Source: Rhizobium sp. NLR16a
GTDB taxonomy: Bacteria > Pseudomonadota > Alphaproteobacteria > Rhizobiales > Rhizobiaceae
Reading direction: 5' to 3'
DNA length: 64,000 nucleotides
Assembly: GCF_017948245.1 (NCBI RefSeq)
Contig: NZ_CP072868.1
Location: 186,001 to 250,000 of the forward strand
In this document: positions 57,202-64,000 of the stretch, one piece after another
How positions within the stretch are numbered: the stretch's first letter is position 1
Layout: every line of letters begins with the position of its first letter
Notes under the pieces: generated by a model
The model's input: only the letters and a program-made list of their open reading frames with translations
Told to the model about the DNA's origin: nothing
Database searches by the model: none
Made by a program: the position numbers and the translations under genes

Positions 57202-57336
57202 TTGCAGCGGCGAATGCCGGACGGAACTACAGCCTCCGTGTTGAGGTGGCCCGACCGGTTCGACTCCGGTCCTTGGCGGCGCTCTCTGGCACGGGCGGGG
57301 CCACGCAGGTTTCGTCCACCTTTGTCGCCGCTGCAA
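57202..57336 (+). ncRNA. Y RNA-like RNA 3 (T arm only)
   Basis: The outer stem is a perfect 12-bp helix, TTGCAGCGGCGA (57202-57213) with TCGCCGCTGCAA (57325-57336). The internal loop ATGCC follows, then the inner 9-bp stem GGACGGAAC (57219-57227) with GTTTCGTCC (57309-57317). Inside are a small hairpin CCTC-CGTGTT-GAGG (57233-57246), a T arm ACCGG-TTCGACT-CCGGT (57254-57270) and a weak acceptor-like stem CTTGGC/GCCACG (one mismatch). There is no D arm. The stems are the best supported of the four. Confidence 0.7.
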
Positions 57337-57342
57337 AAATAT

Positions 57343-57408
57343 CCGGTGAATGCCGGCACGACGACAGGAAAGAAGGTCTCCGGGAAATCGTCGCCCAGGC
57401 GAGACCCG
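57343..57408 (+). ncRNA. Y RNA-like RNA 4, minimal stem-loop without tRNA-like domain
   Basis: It contains the conserved GGTGAATGCCGG and an inner stem GG(CA)CGACGA (57355-57364) with TCGTCGCC (57388-57395), around a 23-base loop without a T arm. An outer stem is only weakly supported (GGT/ACC). It could be a small YrlB-like RNA, a decayed copy, or part of the rtcB leader: the rtcB ATG is 42 bases further. Confidence 0.45.
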
Positions 57409-57449
57409 AAACGCAACGAAGAAGAAGGACTGCAGACGCAGAAGAGAAG

Positions 57450-58874
57450 ATGACCGAGATCATGAGCGGACAGGATCTGATCGACGCAGGCATGAGCCAG
57501 GGCAAGTGGTTTCGCCCGGCTCTCGACGCGGCCAACAGGATTTTGAGCCAAGGCGGTTCGGCCGCAGAGGCCCTCGAAGCGGCAAAAGCCTTTCAACCGG
57601 CGCCGACGCTCGCCTTGAGGGCGGATAACGATATCGAGATCTATTCCAATATCCGCGCCGATAACCCCTTCGAGCAGGACAATGTCGAGAAGGTCAACGC
57701 GACGATGCGGGCGCTTGCACGCACGCCGGTCATCCGGGCTGCGGCAATCATGCCGGATGCTTGCCCGGCCGGGCCGATCGGCACCATTCCGGTTGGCGGC
57801 GTCGTGGCATCGGAGGCGATCCATCCGGGCATGCACTCGGCTGACATCTGCTGCTCCATGGCGATCTCGATCTTCCCGGACGTCGATCCGAAATCGCTTC
57901 TCGATGCGGTGCATGCAGTGACGCATTTCGGTCCCGGGGGCCGCCCGCGCGGTGCGCAGATCAAGCCTTCCGAAGCGACGCTATCTGCCTTCCAGCAGAA
58001 CCCGTTTCTGCGCGACGGAGCGCTGAGCGTCGGCATCGAACATTTCGGCACGCAGGGCGACGGCAACCACTTCGCCTATGTCGGAACGATGAGATCGACC
58101 GGCGAGACCGCACTCGTCACCCATCATGGGTCGCGTGCGCCGGGTGCCCGGCTCTACGACAAGGGCATGAAGGCCGCGAACCGCTTCCGCGAGCAGATCT
58201 CGCCGGAAACCCTGCGGGACAATGCATGGATTCCCGCCGACACCGAAGAGGGCGACCTCTACTGGTCGGCTCTGCAGACCATCCGGCAGTGGACGAGGGA
58301 AAACCACTATATCGTCCATGACATGGCGGCAGAGGCACTCTCGGCGAAGGCGGCCGATCGTTTCTGGAACGAGCACAATTTCGTTTTCCGGAAATCGGAC
58401 GGCCTCTTCTATCACGGCAAGGGAGCGACGCCGGCCTTCGACAAATGGGCCGAGGATGCGACCGATCTGACGATCATTCCGCTCAACATGGCGGAACCGA
58501 TCCTGATCGTCCGCGGCTCCAACGCCGCCCATGGCCTCGGATTCTCGCCGCATGGCGCCGGCCGTAATTTTTCGCGCAGCGCCCATATGCGGCGCCTGGC
58601 GGAAGAATATGGCGCCGATGCCCGCGGCCTGAGCCCGAACAATCTGGCGGAGATCCTGGAAAAGGAGACCGCGGGCCTGGACGTTCGCTTCTTCTCGGGC
58701 TTTGCCGACGCCTCGGAACTGCCGAGTGCCTACAAGTCCGCCGCCAACGTGCGTGCCCAGATCGAGCATTACGGTCTGGCCGAGGTGGTCGACGAGGTCA
58801 TTCCGTATGGAAGCATCATGGCCGGCGACTGGCAGAAGGATGCACCCTGGCGTCGCAAACGGGAACGTCGCTGA
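57450..58874 (+). CDS. rtcB: RNA-splicing ligase RtcB
   Basis: The 474-residue GTP-dependent ligase joins 2',3'-cyclic phosphate (or 3'-phosphate) to 5'-OH RNA ends. Metal and guanylate residues are seen in HSADICCSM (Asp132, Cys134/135), HFGTQGDGNHF (His near 198 and 207), HHGSR (near 225) and SPHGAGRNFSR. The usual MPDVH motif reads MPDACPAGP at 101-109, so this is a divergent member. Start at 57450 (MTEIMSGQDLID); 57462 is possible. No rtcA cyclase gene is present nearby. Confidence 0.9.
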   Translation: MTEIMSGQDLIDAGMSQGKWFRPALDAANRILSQGGSAAEALEAAKAFQPAPTLALRADNDIEIYSNIRADNPFEQDNVEKVNATMRALARTPVIRAAAIMPDACPAGPIGTIPVGGVVASEAIHPGMHSADICCSMAISIFPDVDPKSLLDAVHAVTHFGPGGRPRGAQIKPSEATLSAFQQNPFLRDGALSVGIEHFGTQGDGNHFAYVGTMRSTGETALVTHHGSRAPGARLYDKGMKAANRFREQISPETLRDNAWIPADTEEGDLYWSALQTIRQWTRENHYIVHDMAAEALSAKAADRFWNEHNFVFRKSDGLFYHGKGATPAFDKWAEDATDLTIIPLNMAEPILIVRGSNAAHGLGFSPHGAGRNFSRSAHMRRLAEEYGADARGLSPNNLAEILEKETAGLDVRFFSGFADASELPSAYKSAANVRAQIEHYGLAEVVDEVIPYGSIMAGDWQKDAPWRRKRERR

Positions 58875-58887
58875 TTGCCTCCGACAA

Positions 58888-58924
58888 TGCTGCGGCCTTT
58901 GCCGTATCGGCAAGGGCCGCAGCA
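58888..58924 (+). terminator. long hairpin after rtcB
   Basis: TGCTGCGGCC/GGCCGCAGCA (10 bp) continues, after one mismatch, into TTGCCG-TAT-CGGCAA (6 bp). No T run follows, so it may stabilise the 3' end or end transcription with Rho. Confidence 0.55.
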
Positions 58925-59095
58925 ATATGTGGGGGCGATTCCGTCGTCGATTCATATTACTTTATCAGGACCTAAGTATTGGCATTTCCTCGTATTATCT
59001 AAAAAATAACGCTGCGTCGTAACGACTCCTAAAGCCGGGTTTGGCACCTTGTCGACTATCGTTATTTGCTTCCAATTTTTCGGCCGGGGTTTGTT

Positions 59096-59350
59096 ATGAG
59101 TCACAATAGGGACGTCTGGGTCAGCCAGCGCGCTTATTCGCTGTGGGAATCGGAAGGCAGGCCGGATGGGCGTGGGGAAAGCCACTGGGCGCAAGCGCTC
59201 AAGGAATTCGAGCAACTGGAATTGACGAAGGCATCGCCCGATGGGAACGATCTCATCGAGAAGCTGAAGGCGGCCGGGCGGCTGATGCGGGTCTGTGATG
59301 GGGCGGTCGCCGCGGTCGAGAACGACCTGCAGCTGAAAGCGGCGCGTTAA
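59096..59350 (+). CDS. DUF2934 family protein
   Basis: The 84-residue protein begins MSHNRDVWVSQRAYSLWESEGRPDGRGESHWAQALKEFEQ, the DUF2934 signature (RAYxLWExxGRPxGRxxxHW). Function unknown; such small proteins are abundant in rhizobia. The start at 59096 is the first ATG with a purine-rich upstream (CGGCCGGGG). Confidence 0.82.
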   Translation: MSHNRDVWVSQRAYSLWESEGRPDGRGESHWAQALKEFEQLELTKASPDGNDLIEKLKAAGRLMRVCDGAVAAVENDLQLKAAR

Positions 59351-59413
59351 AATCTTTTCCTGTCAAATTGAAGCACTCACCCCGCCCGAGTGCAGCGATG
59401 TGTCGTCCTGATA

Positions 59414-60058
59414 CTATTGGCGGGCAGCCCAGCCGAGGCCGCGCCGCAGGATGAGCGGCATATAGGGATGGTCGAACTCGGCGGCGACATGGCCGAGAGC
59501 GGAATAGAAGATGCGGCCGGCGCCGAAATGGCGTTTGAAGACGACGGGCATCACCACATTGCGCGCCGCCGGATCGTAGGCGCCGGTGAAAGTGGTGGTC
59601 GCAAGGATTTCGACCGTCGGATCATAATGCAGATAATATTGCTCCGAACGGTAGTCGAAATCAGGAATGCCCTCCATGACAGGATCGTCCTGGCGGGTGA
59701 CGGCGACACGGAAATCGATGATGTTGCCGGGATGGGCGACCCAGGTGACGCCGGAGACGTAGCGGAAAGGCGCGCTTTCCTTGAAGGAGGTGGCGAGCGA
59801 GCCGTGATGGCCGGCGAGTCCGAGACCTCCACGTACGGCCTCGACCAGGGCGCTAGCATGGGGCTTTTCCAGCGTTCCGCCGGTGATGATGGGCACCAGC
59901 AGATCCGCCTTGGCCAGGGTCGGAGACCCGAATATCCCGAGATCGCCGGTCACCTCCACGGCAAAATCGTCCTCGCGCAGGAGATCGGCGACAATATGGG
60001 CGCATTGTTCCGGCTCGTGGCCCGGCCAGCCGCCCCAGACGACCAATGCCTTCCTCAT
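59414..60058 (-). CDS. ThuA-like trehalose utilisation family protein
   Basis: The 214-residue protein has a class-I glutamine amidotransferase-like ThuA fold: LVVWGGWPGHEPEQCAHIV at the start, GGLGLAGHHGSLATSF in the middle, MPVVFKRHFGAGRIFYSALGHVAAEFDHP at the end. In rhizobial ThuAB systems ThuA takes part in catabolism of trehalose and related disaccharides via 3-keto sugars. No thuB or transporter genes lie here, so the substrate is open. Confidence 0.84.
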   Translation of the reverse strand: MRKALVVWGGWPGHEPEQCAHIVADLLREDDFAVEVTGDLGIFGSPTLAKADLLVPIITGGTLEKPHASALVEAVRGGLGLAGHHGSLATSFKESAPFRYVSGVTWVAHPGNIIDFRVAVTRQDDPVMEGIPDFDYRSEQYYLHYDPTVEILATTTFTGAYDPAARNVVMPVVFKRHFGAGRIFYSALGHVAAEFDHPYMPLILRRGLGWAARQ

Positions 60059-60303
60059 TCCCGTTCTCCCTGGCTGATTGCTGCGGATCGGTGATCATCG
60101 CCCGATGATACAAGCCGCTTAAATCGGGCGGTCGTGCAAATCACGCGAATAATTGATCGACTTCGCCGTTTCGGCCAAATCGCAAACCGCCGGTTTCGGC
60201 ATTTGACGTATTGTCAGCTCCTGCTAATCGCAGTTCCTTCTTTTTATTGACGTCTATCTCGTCTAGGTTTCTTCCATCTCTCACTGATCATTAAGGGTGG
60301 TGC

Positions 60304-61287
60304 ATGGCAGGTGAAACGGTTCTTGTGGTCGGCGGCGCCGGTTATATCGGCTCGCATACGTGCCTCGACCTGGCGAACAAGGGCTATAGGCCTGTCGTCT
60401 TCGATAATTTTTCAAACGGCCATCGCGAGTTCGTCAAATGGGGGCCGGCGGAAGAGGGCGACATTCGCGATCGTGCCCGGCTGGACGAGGTGATGGCCAA
60501 GCACAAGCCGGCGGCCATCCTCCACTTCGCCGCGCTGATCGAGGTCGGGGAATCGGTCAAGGATCCTGTTTCCTTCTATGAAAACAACGTCATTGGCACT
60601 TTGACGCTGCTTTCGGCGGCGCAGGCGGCCGGCATCAATGCCTTCGTCTTCTCCTCCACCTGCGCCACCTATGGACTGCCGCAGAGCGTGCCGCTCGACG
60701 AGACGCACCGGCAGGTGCCGATCAATCCCTATGGTCGAACCAAATATATCGTCGAACAGGCGCTTGCCGATTACGACCAGTACAAGGGCCTGCGCTCAGT
60801 GGTGCTTCGTTATTTCAATGCGGCCGGTGCTGATTTCGAAGGTCGGATCGGCGAATGGCACCAGCCGGAAACCCATGCGATTCCCTTGGCGATCGACGCC
60901 GCACTCGGTCGTCGCCAGGGTTTCAAGGTGTTCGGCAGCGACTACGAGACGCGCGATGGCACCTGCGTGCGCGACTACATCCATGTGCTGGATCTTGCCG
61001 ATGCGCATGTGCGCGCCGTCGAATATCTGCTGAAAGGCGGCGATTCCGTCTCACTCAACCTCGGCACCGGCACGGGCACGACGGTCAGGGAATTGCTGGG
61101 CGCGATCGAGGACGTGTCGAACCGGCCCTTCCCGGTCGAATATATCGGCCGGCGCGAAGGGGATTCGCATACGCTGGTCGCCAACAACGACAAGGCGCGC
61201 GACGTGCTCGGCTGGGTGCCGCAGTATGATCTGTCCGAGATCATCCGTTCCGCCTGGAATTGGCATGCAAAATCCAACCAGCATTGA
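60304..61287 (+). CDS. galE: UDP-glucose 4-epimerase
   Basis: The 327-residue SDR enzyme has the NAD motif GGAGYIG (10-16), catalytic Ser/Thr in FSSTCATYG (near 117-119) and YxxxK as YGRTK (143-147). It supplies UDP-galactose for exopolysaccharide and lipopolysaccharide; in rhizobia the same enzyme is called ExoB. Its last codons overlap the next gene by 23 bases. Confidence 0.92.
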   Translation: MAGETVLVVGGAGYIGSHTCLDLANKGYRPVVFDNFSNGHREFVKWGPAEEGDIRDRARLDEVMAKHKPAAILHFAALIEVGESVKDPVSFYENNVIGTLTLLSAAQAAGINAFVFSSTCATYGLPQSVPLDETHRQVPINPYGRTKYIVEQALADYDQYKGLRSVVLRYFNAAGADFEGRIGEWHQPETHAIPLAIDAALGRRQGFKVFGSDYETRDGTCVRDYIHVLDLADAHVRAVEYLLKGGDSVSLNLGTGTGTTVRELLGAIEDVSNRPFPVEYIGRREGDSHTLVANNDKARDVLGWVPQYDLSEIIRSAWNWHAKSNQH

Positions 61288-62827
61288 GCCAAAAAGCCTT
61301 GAGAAGCTCCGCCGGCCCAATGTTCTGCTGATCACCGCGGACCAATGGCGTGGCGACTGCCTGTCGGCGGTCGGTCATGCTTGTGTGAAAACACCTCACA
61401 TCGATGCACTGGCGCGCGAAGGCACGCTCTTCCGGCAGCATTATGCCGGGGCAGCCCCCTGCTCGCCGGCCCGGGCCACGGTCTATACCGGCCTTTATCA
61501 GATGAACCATCGGGTCTGCCGCAATGGTTCGCCGCTCGACGCTCGCTTCGACAATCTGGCGCTGGCGGCCCGGCGGGCGGGATACGACCCGACGCTGTTC
61601 GGTTATACCGACACGGCGCCCGATCCACGCGGCATGGATACGGCTGACCCGCATCTGACCACCTATGAAGGCGTGTTGCCGGGTTTTACCGCTCGCCAAC
61701 TCCTGCCCGAACATGAGCGGCAATGGCTCTCATGGCTCAGGTCCCGTGGCCATTTGAATGCCGTCAGCCGCGACATCCATATCCCCGTCGGTGCTGATGC
61801 CGGCGAAATTTCCGATGCGGCGCCAGCCTATTCCAGCGATGAGACCCAGACCGCCTTCCTGGCCGACGAGTTCATTCGCTGGATGGGCGAACAGGACCGG
61901 CCGTGGTTTGCGCATGTCTCTTTCCTGCGCCCGCACCCGCCATTTTCCGTGCCGGCGCCGTTCAACCGGATGTACAAGCCGGATGACGGACCGGCCTTTG
62001 CGCGGGCGGAAAATCGCGAAGCAGAACAGCGGGCTCATCCCTATCTCGCCTATGCCATGCAGCTCTCCGACAAGGGCAGCTTCATTCACGGGGCGCAGGG
62101 GCCGCTCAGCGCCTGGAGCGGCGAGGACTTGGCGGCGATCCGGGCGATTTATTACGGGATGATCTCAGAGGTCGATGCGCAGCTCGGCAGGGTCTGGCAA
62201 GCGCTGAAGGATGCAGGCGCCTGGGACGATACACTGATCATCTTCACCTCGGACCATGCGGAGATGGCGGGAGATCATTGGACGCTCGGCAAGGGCGGCT
62301 TCTTCGATGGCAGCTATCATATCCCGCTGATAATCCGCGATCCCGCAAACGTTGCGGCCGGCAGGATCGTTGACGATTTCACCGGCGCTGCGGATATTTT
62401 TCCCACGCTTTGCGAAAGGCTCGGCATCGAGGCAAAGAACGGGCTCGACGGCCGGTCGCTGATGCCGTTCATCATGGGCGGGCGCTCGGAAGGCTGGCGC
62501 GATGCGATATTCTGGGAATTCGATTTCCGCGACATTGCCAAAGGTGAGGCAGAACGGCATTTCGGGCTGAGGCCGAACCAATGCAATCTCGCCGTGATCC
62601 GCGACGATCGGTTCAAATATGTGCATTTTGCCGCACTGCCGCCGCTGCTCTTCAATCTCAGCGATGATCCGATGGAACTCGACGACGTCGCGGCGGATCC
62701 GGCCTATGCGGCGATCCGGCTTCAATATGCCGAGAAGTTGCTCTCGCTGAGAGCGCGGCATCTCGACCAGACGCTTGCCTATACCGAGCTGACGGAAAAG
62801 GGGCCGGTGACGCATCGACCCCGGTAG
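61265..62827 (+). CDS. sulfatase-family hydrolase (phosphonate monoester hydrolase/arylsulfatase type)
   Basis: The 520-residue member of the alkaline phosphatase superfamily has the formylglycine motif CSPAR (66-70). Metal ligands are in LLITADQWRGD, near the N terminus, and FTSDHAEMAGDHWTLGKGGFFDGSYHIPLI. The segments GLYQMNHRVCRNGSPLD and GYTDTAPDPRG resemble rhizobial phosphonate monoester hydrolase. It overlaps the galE end, so both are likely cotranscribed. The substrate (sulfate, phosphodiester or phosphonate ester) is not resolved. The stop lies in a repeat. Confidence 0.85.
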   Translation: MQNPTSIEPKSLEKLRRPNVLLITADQWRGDCLSAVGHACVKTPHIDALAREGTLFRQHYAGAAPCSPARATVYTGLYQMNHRVCRNGSPLDARFDNLALAARRAGYDPTLFGYTDTAPDPRGMDTADPHLTTYEGVLPGFTARQLLPEHERQWLSWLRSRGHLNAVSRDIHIPVGADAGEISDAAPAYSSDETQTAFLADEFIRWMGEQDRPWFAHVSFLRPHPPFSVPAPFNRMYKPDDGPAFARAENREAEQRAHPYLAYAMQLSDKGSFIHGAQGPLSAWSGEDLAAIRAIYYGMISEVDAQLGRVWQALKDAGAWDDTLIIFTSDHAEMAGDHWTLGKGGFFDGSYHIPLIIRDPANVAAGRIVDDFTGAADIFPTLCERLGIEAKNGLDGRSLMPFIMGGRSEGWRDAIFWEFDFRDIAKGEAERHFGLRPNQCNLAVIRDDRFKYVHFAALPPLLFNLSDDPMELDDVAADPAYAAIRLQYAEKLLSLRARHLDQTLAYTELTEKGPVTHRPR

Positions 62828-62922
62828 GGCATTTCCGTCTTCTTCGAATGACCGCAACGCCCGCTTATTTTTACGCAATCCCAGCAAGATCCGCTGTGCG
62901 CCTTTGCTGGAATTTGCCTTGA
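62825..62922. repeat. degenerate rhizobial intergenic mosaic element
   Basis: TAGGGCATTTCCGTC, then TTTTTACGCAATCCC and GCTGGAATTTGCC, follow the same block order as the element at 38987-39110 but with changed ends. It begins with the stop codon of the sulfatase gene. Confidence 0.55.
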
Positions 62923-62923
62923 A

Positions 62924-63421
62924 TCAACCGAGATAGTCGCGCTTGCCGATCGGTGCGCCCTGGTTGCGCAGGATGGCGTGGGCGGTGGCGACGTGAAAGT
63001 AGAAGTTCGGCAGGGCGAAGGTGGTGATATATTCGTCACCCGGCAGCACGATGCCGCTCTTGCCCGGCAGCGTGATCTGGCGGCTTTCCGCGCCCTCCAG
63101 CGCTTGCGCCGAAAAGGTGGCGAGATAGGTCTCGGTCTTTGCCAGGCGCTCGCGCAACTGCTCGATCGTCGTCTCGTTATCTTCGAACTTCGGCGCTTCG
63201 GTTGCGGTCAGGCGAGCGAGCGTGAACTTGGCGCTGTCGCTGGCCCGCTGATATTGGCCGGCGAGCGACAGCATGTCGGGCGCAAGCCGAGCGGAGACGA
63301 GTATGGCGGGATCGATATTCTTTTCCTTCGCATAGGCTTCAGCCTTGTCGAGATAGGTCTTCAGGCTGGCGAGGCCGCGCCGGAACATCGGAACGGTAAG
63401 GCGATAGATCGAAATGGACAT
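62924..63421 (-). CDS. DUF1993 family protein
   Basis: The 165-residue helical protein has MSISIYRLTVPMFRRGLASLKTYLDKAEAYA at the start and LPNFYFHVATAHAILRNQGAPIGKRDYLG at the end. This is the DUF1993 pattern, related to the DinB four-helix fold. Function unknown. The start at 63421 is chosen for the conserved N terminus. Confidence 0.86.
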   Translation of the reverse strand: MSISIYRLTVPMFRRGLASLKTYLDKAEAYAKEKNIDPAILVSARLAPDMLSLAGQYQRASDSAKFTLARLTATEAPKFEDNETTIEQLRERLAKTETYLATFSAQALEGAESRQITLPGKSGIVLPGDEYITTFALPNFYFHVATAHAILRNQGAPIGKRDYLG

Positions 63422-63786
63422 CAGTCCTGTCTCCAAAATCTTCAATGGGCGGCCGCGGCGGATGTCGAAGGGCCTGCAGCTGTGAGCCTGTCTTCGACTT
63501 CCCATAGATGGAGGCTGCCCACTTCGTGCGCAATGCCGCCGAACGCGTGTGCCGCGCAATTCCCATGCATTGCCCCATCAATATCCCGAGTGCCGCTAAA
63601 GAGAGGCTTGACGTGGTTCCCAGAAAATGGAATGAATATTCCGCATAACAAATTTTACGGTTTGTTTGTTCCGTTTTCGGAACGCCGCGGGAGAGGCGGC
63701 GCAGCAAATTGCGGCTTCAGGGCAGATGCCCGGAGCTCCGGCGTGAGGAGGGTGTAGCCGGGCACCGCTTTGTGGAGGAAGTAAAA
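63422..63786. other. intergenic region before the sugar-binding protein gene
   Basis: These 365 bases contain no supported gene. They hold two small palindromes that could be operators: GGAAT-GAAT-ATTCC (about 63629-63642) and GTTCCG-TTTT-CGGAAC (63668-63683). A possible -35 TTGACG lies near 63608. The 3' part is the leader of the ABC transporter gene with ribosome site GGAGG at 63774-63778. Confidence 0.5.
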
Positions 63787-64000
63787 ATGAAAAAGTTTAT
63801 CCTGGGCACTGCGATGGCGCTCGTCATGTCGACGGCCGCCCACGCGGAGACGGTTGGCGTGTCGATGGCGAAGTTCGACGACAACTTCCTGACCGTTCTG
63901 CGCAACGGTATGACCGATTATGCCAAAACGCTTGATGGCGTCACGCTGCAGGTCGAAGACGCGCAGAACGACGTTTCCAAGCAGCAGAGCCAGATCCAGA
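63787..64000 (+). CDS. sugar ABC transporter substrate-binding protein (RbsB-like), 5' part
   Basis: The gene runs off the window. The visible 71 residues begin with a signal peptide MKKFILGTAMALVMSTAAHA. The periplasmic-binding-protein type-1 start follows: ETVGVSMAKFDDNFLTVLRNGMTDYAKTL and QVEDAQNDVSKQQSQIQ. This pattern fits ribose/galactose/inositol-type binding proteins; the substrate cannot be told from this part. GGAGG lies eight bases before the ATG. Confidence 0.85.
   Translation, partial: MKKFILGTAMALVMSTAAHAETVGVSMAKFDDNFLTVLRNGMTDYAKTLDGVTLQVEDAQNDVSKQQSQIQ

Noticed and set aside
56894-57449. Open frames through the rsr-rtcB gap, including an upstream extension of rtcB to 57072
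   Set aside because: The translated sequence has no family features and the bases are constrained by RNA pairing. RtcB homology starts near MTEIMSGQDLID at 57450.

Overview
The window is chromosomal DNA of a fast-growing rhizobium (Rhizobiaceae, most like the Rhizobium leguminosarum / R. etli group). Reasons: high GC, nearly wall-to-wall coding with four-base start/stop overlaps, alphaproteobacterial housekeeping blocks (ffh-chorismate mutase-rpsP-rimM-trmD-rplS, dapF-mtaB-ftsY-yciB, ccmABCDG, leuC, ftsK-lolA), and several copies of rhizobial mosaic palindromic repeats between and even inside genes. There is no prophage, integrase, insertion sequence, rRNA operon or CRISPR array. One tRNA gene (Gly-GCC) is present.

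Layout. 1-6.7 kb: a frameshifted low-molecular-weight phosphatase tail, an RNA ligase-like phosphodiesterase, a GDSL esterase divergent from a YbbA/YbbP-type ABC transporter, a Bax-inhibitor family membrane protein behind a probable ybhL leader RNA, and an acetyltransferase. 7-14 kb: a DUF1223 protein, aconitase and the cytochrome c maturation genes ccmABCDG. 14.2-22.8 kb: a small HTH regulator translationally coupled to a six-gene membrane complex that resembles hydrogenase-4 but whose large subunit lacks the nickel-iron cysteines, followed by a DUF4365 protein. 22.8-36.6 kb: housekeeping (yciB, ftsY, mtaB, dapF, ffh, rpsP, rimM, trmD, rplS), an amino-acid ABC transporter lacking its ATPase, and leuC. 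36.6-51 kb: aldo/keto reductase, L,D-transpeptidase, OmpR-type regulator, exonuclease III, LolA, FtsK, amtB-glnK with a sigma-54 promoter, thioesterase, UbiH-like hydroxylase, thioredoxin/TPR protein. 51-59 kb: tRNA-Gly, a DsbA-fold protein, and an RNA-repair locus. 59-64 kb: DUF2934, ThuA-like, galE, a sulfatase/phosphonate monoester hydrolase, DUF1993 and the start of a sugar-binding protein gene.

The most interesting part is the RNA-repair locus at 53.4-58.9 kb. RtcR (CARF sensor plus sigma-54 AAA+ activator) is divergent from rsr (bacterial Ro60), which has a clear -24/-12 promoter. Between rsr and rtcB lie about 575 bases without a plausible gene, holding four tandem copies of a conserved GAATGCCGG element. 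I can fold three of them into stems whose paired bases change together from copy to copy, as expected of bacterial Y RNAs. The first carries a complete circularly permuted tRNA-like domain (T arm, closed acceptor stem, D arm). The next two keep only the T arm and a rough acceptor stem, and the last is a minimal stem-loop. This looks like a Ro-Y RNA-RtcB system with an amplified and diversified set of tRNA-mimicking Y RNAs and no RtcA in this window.
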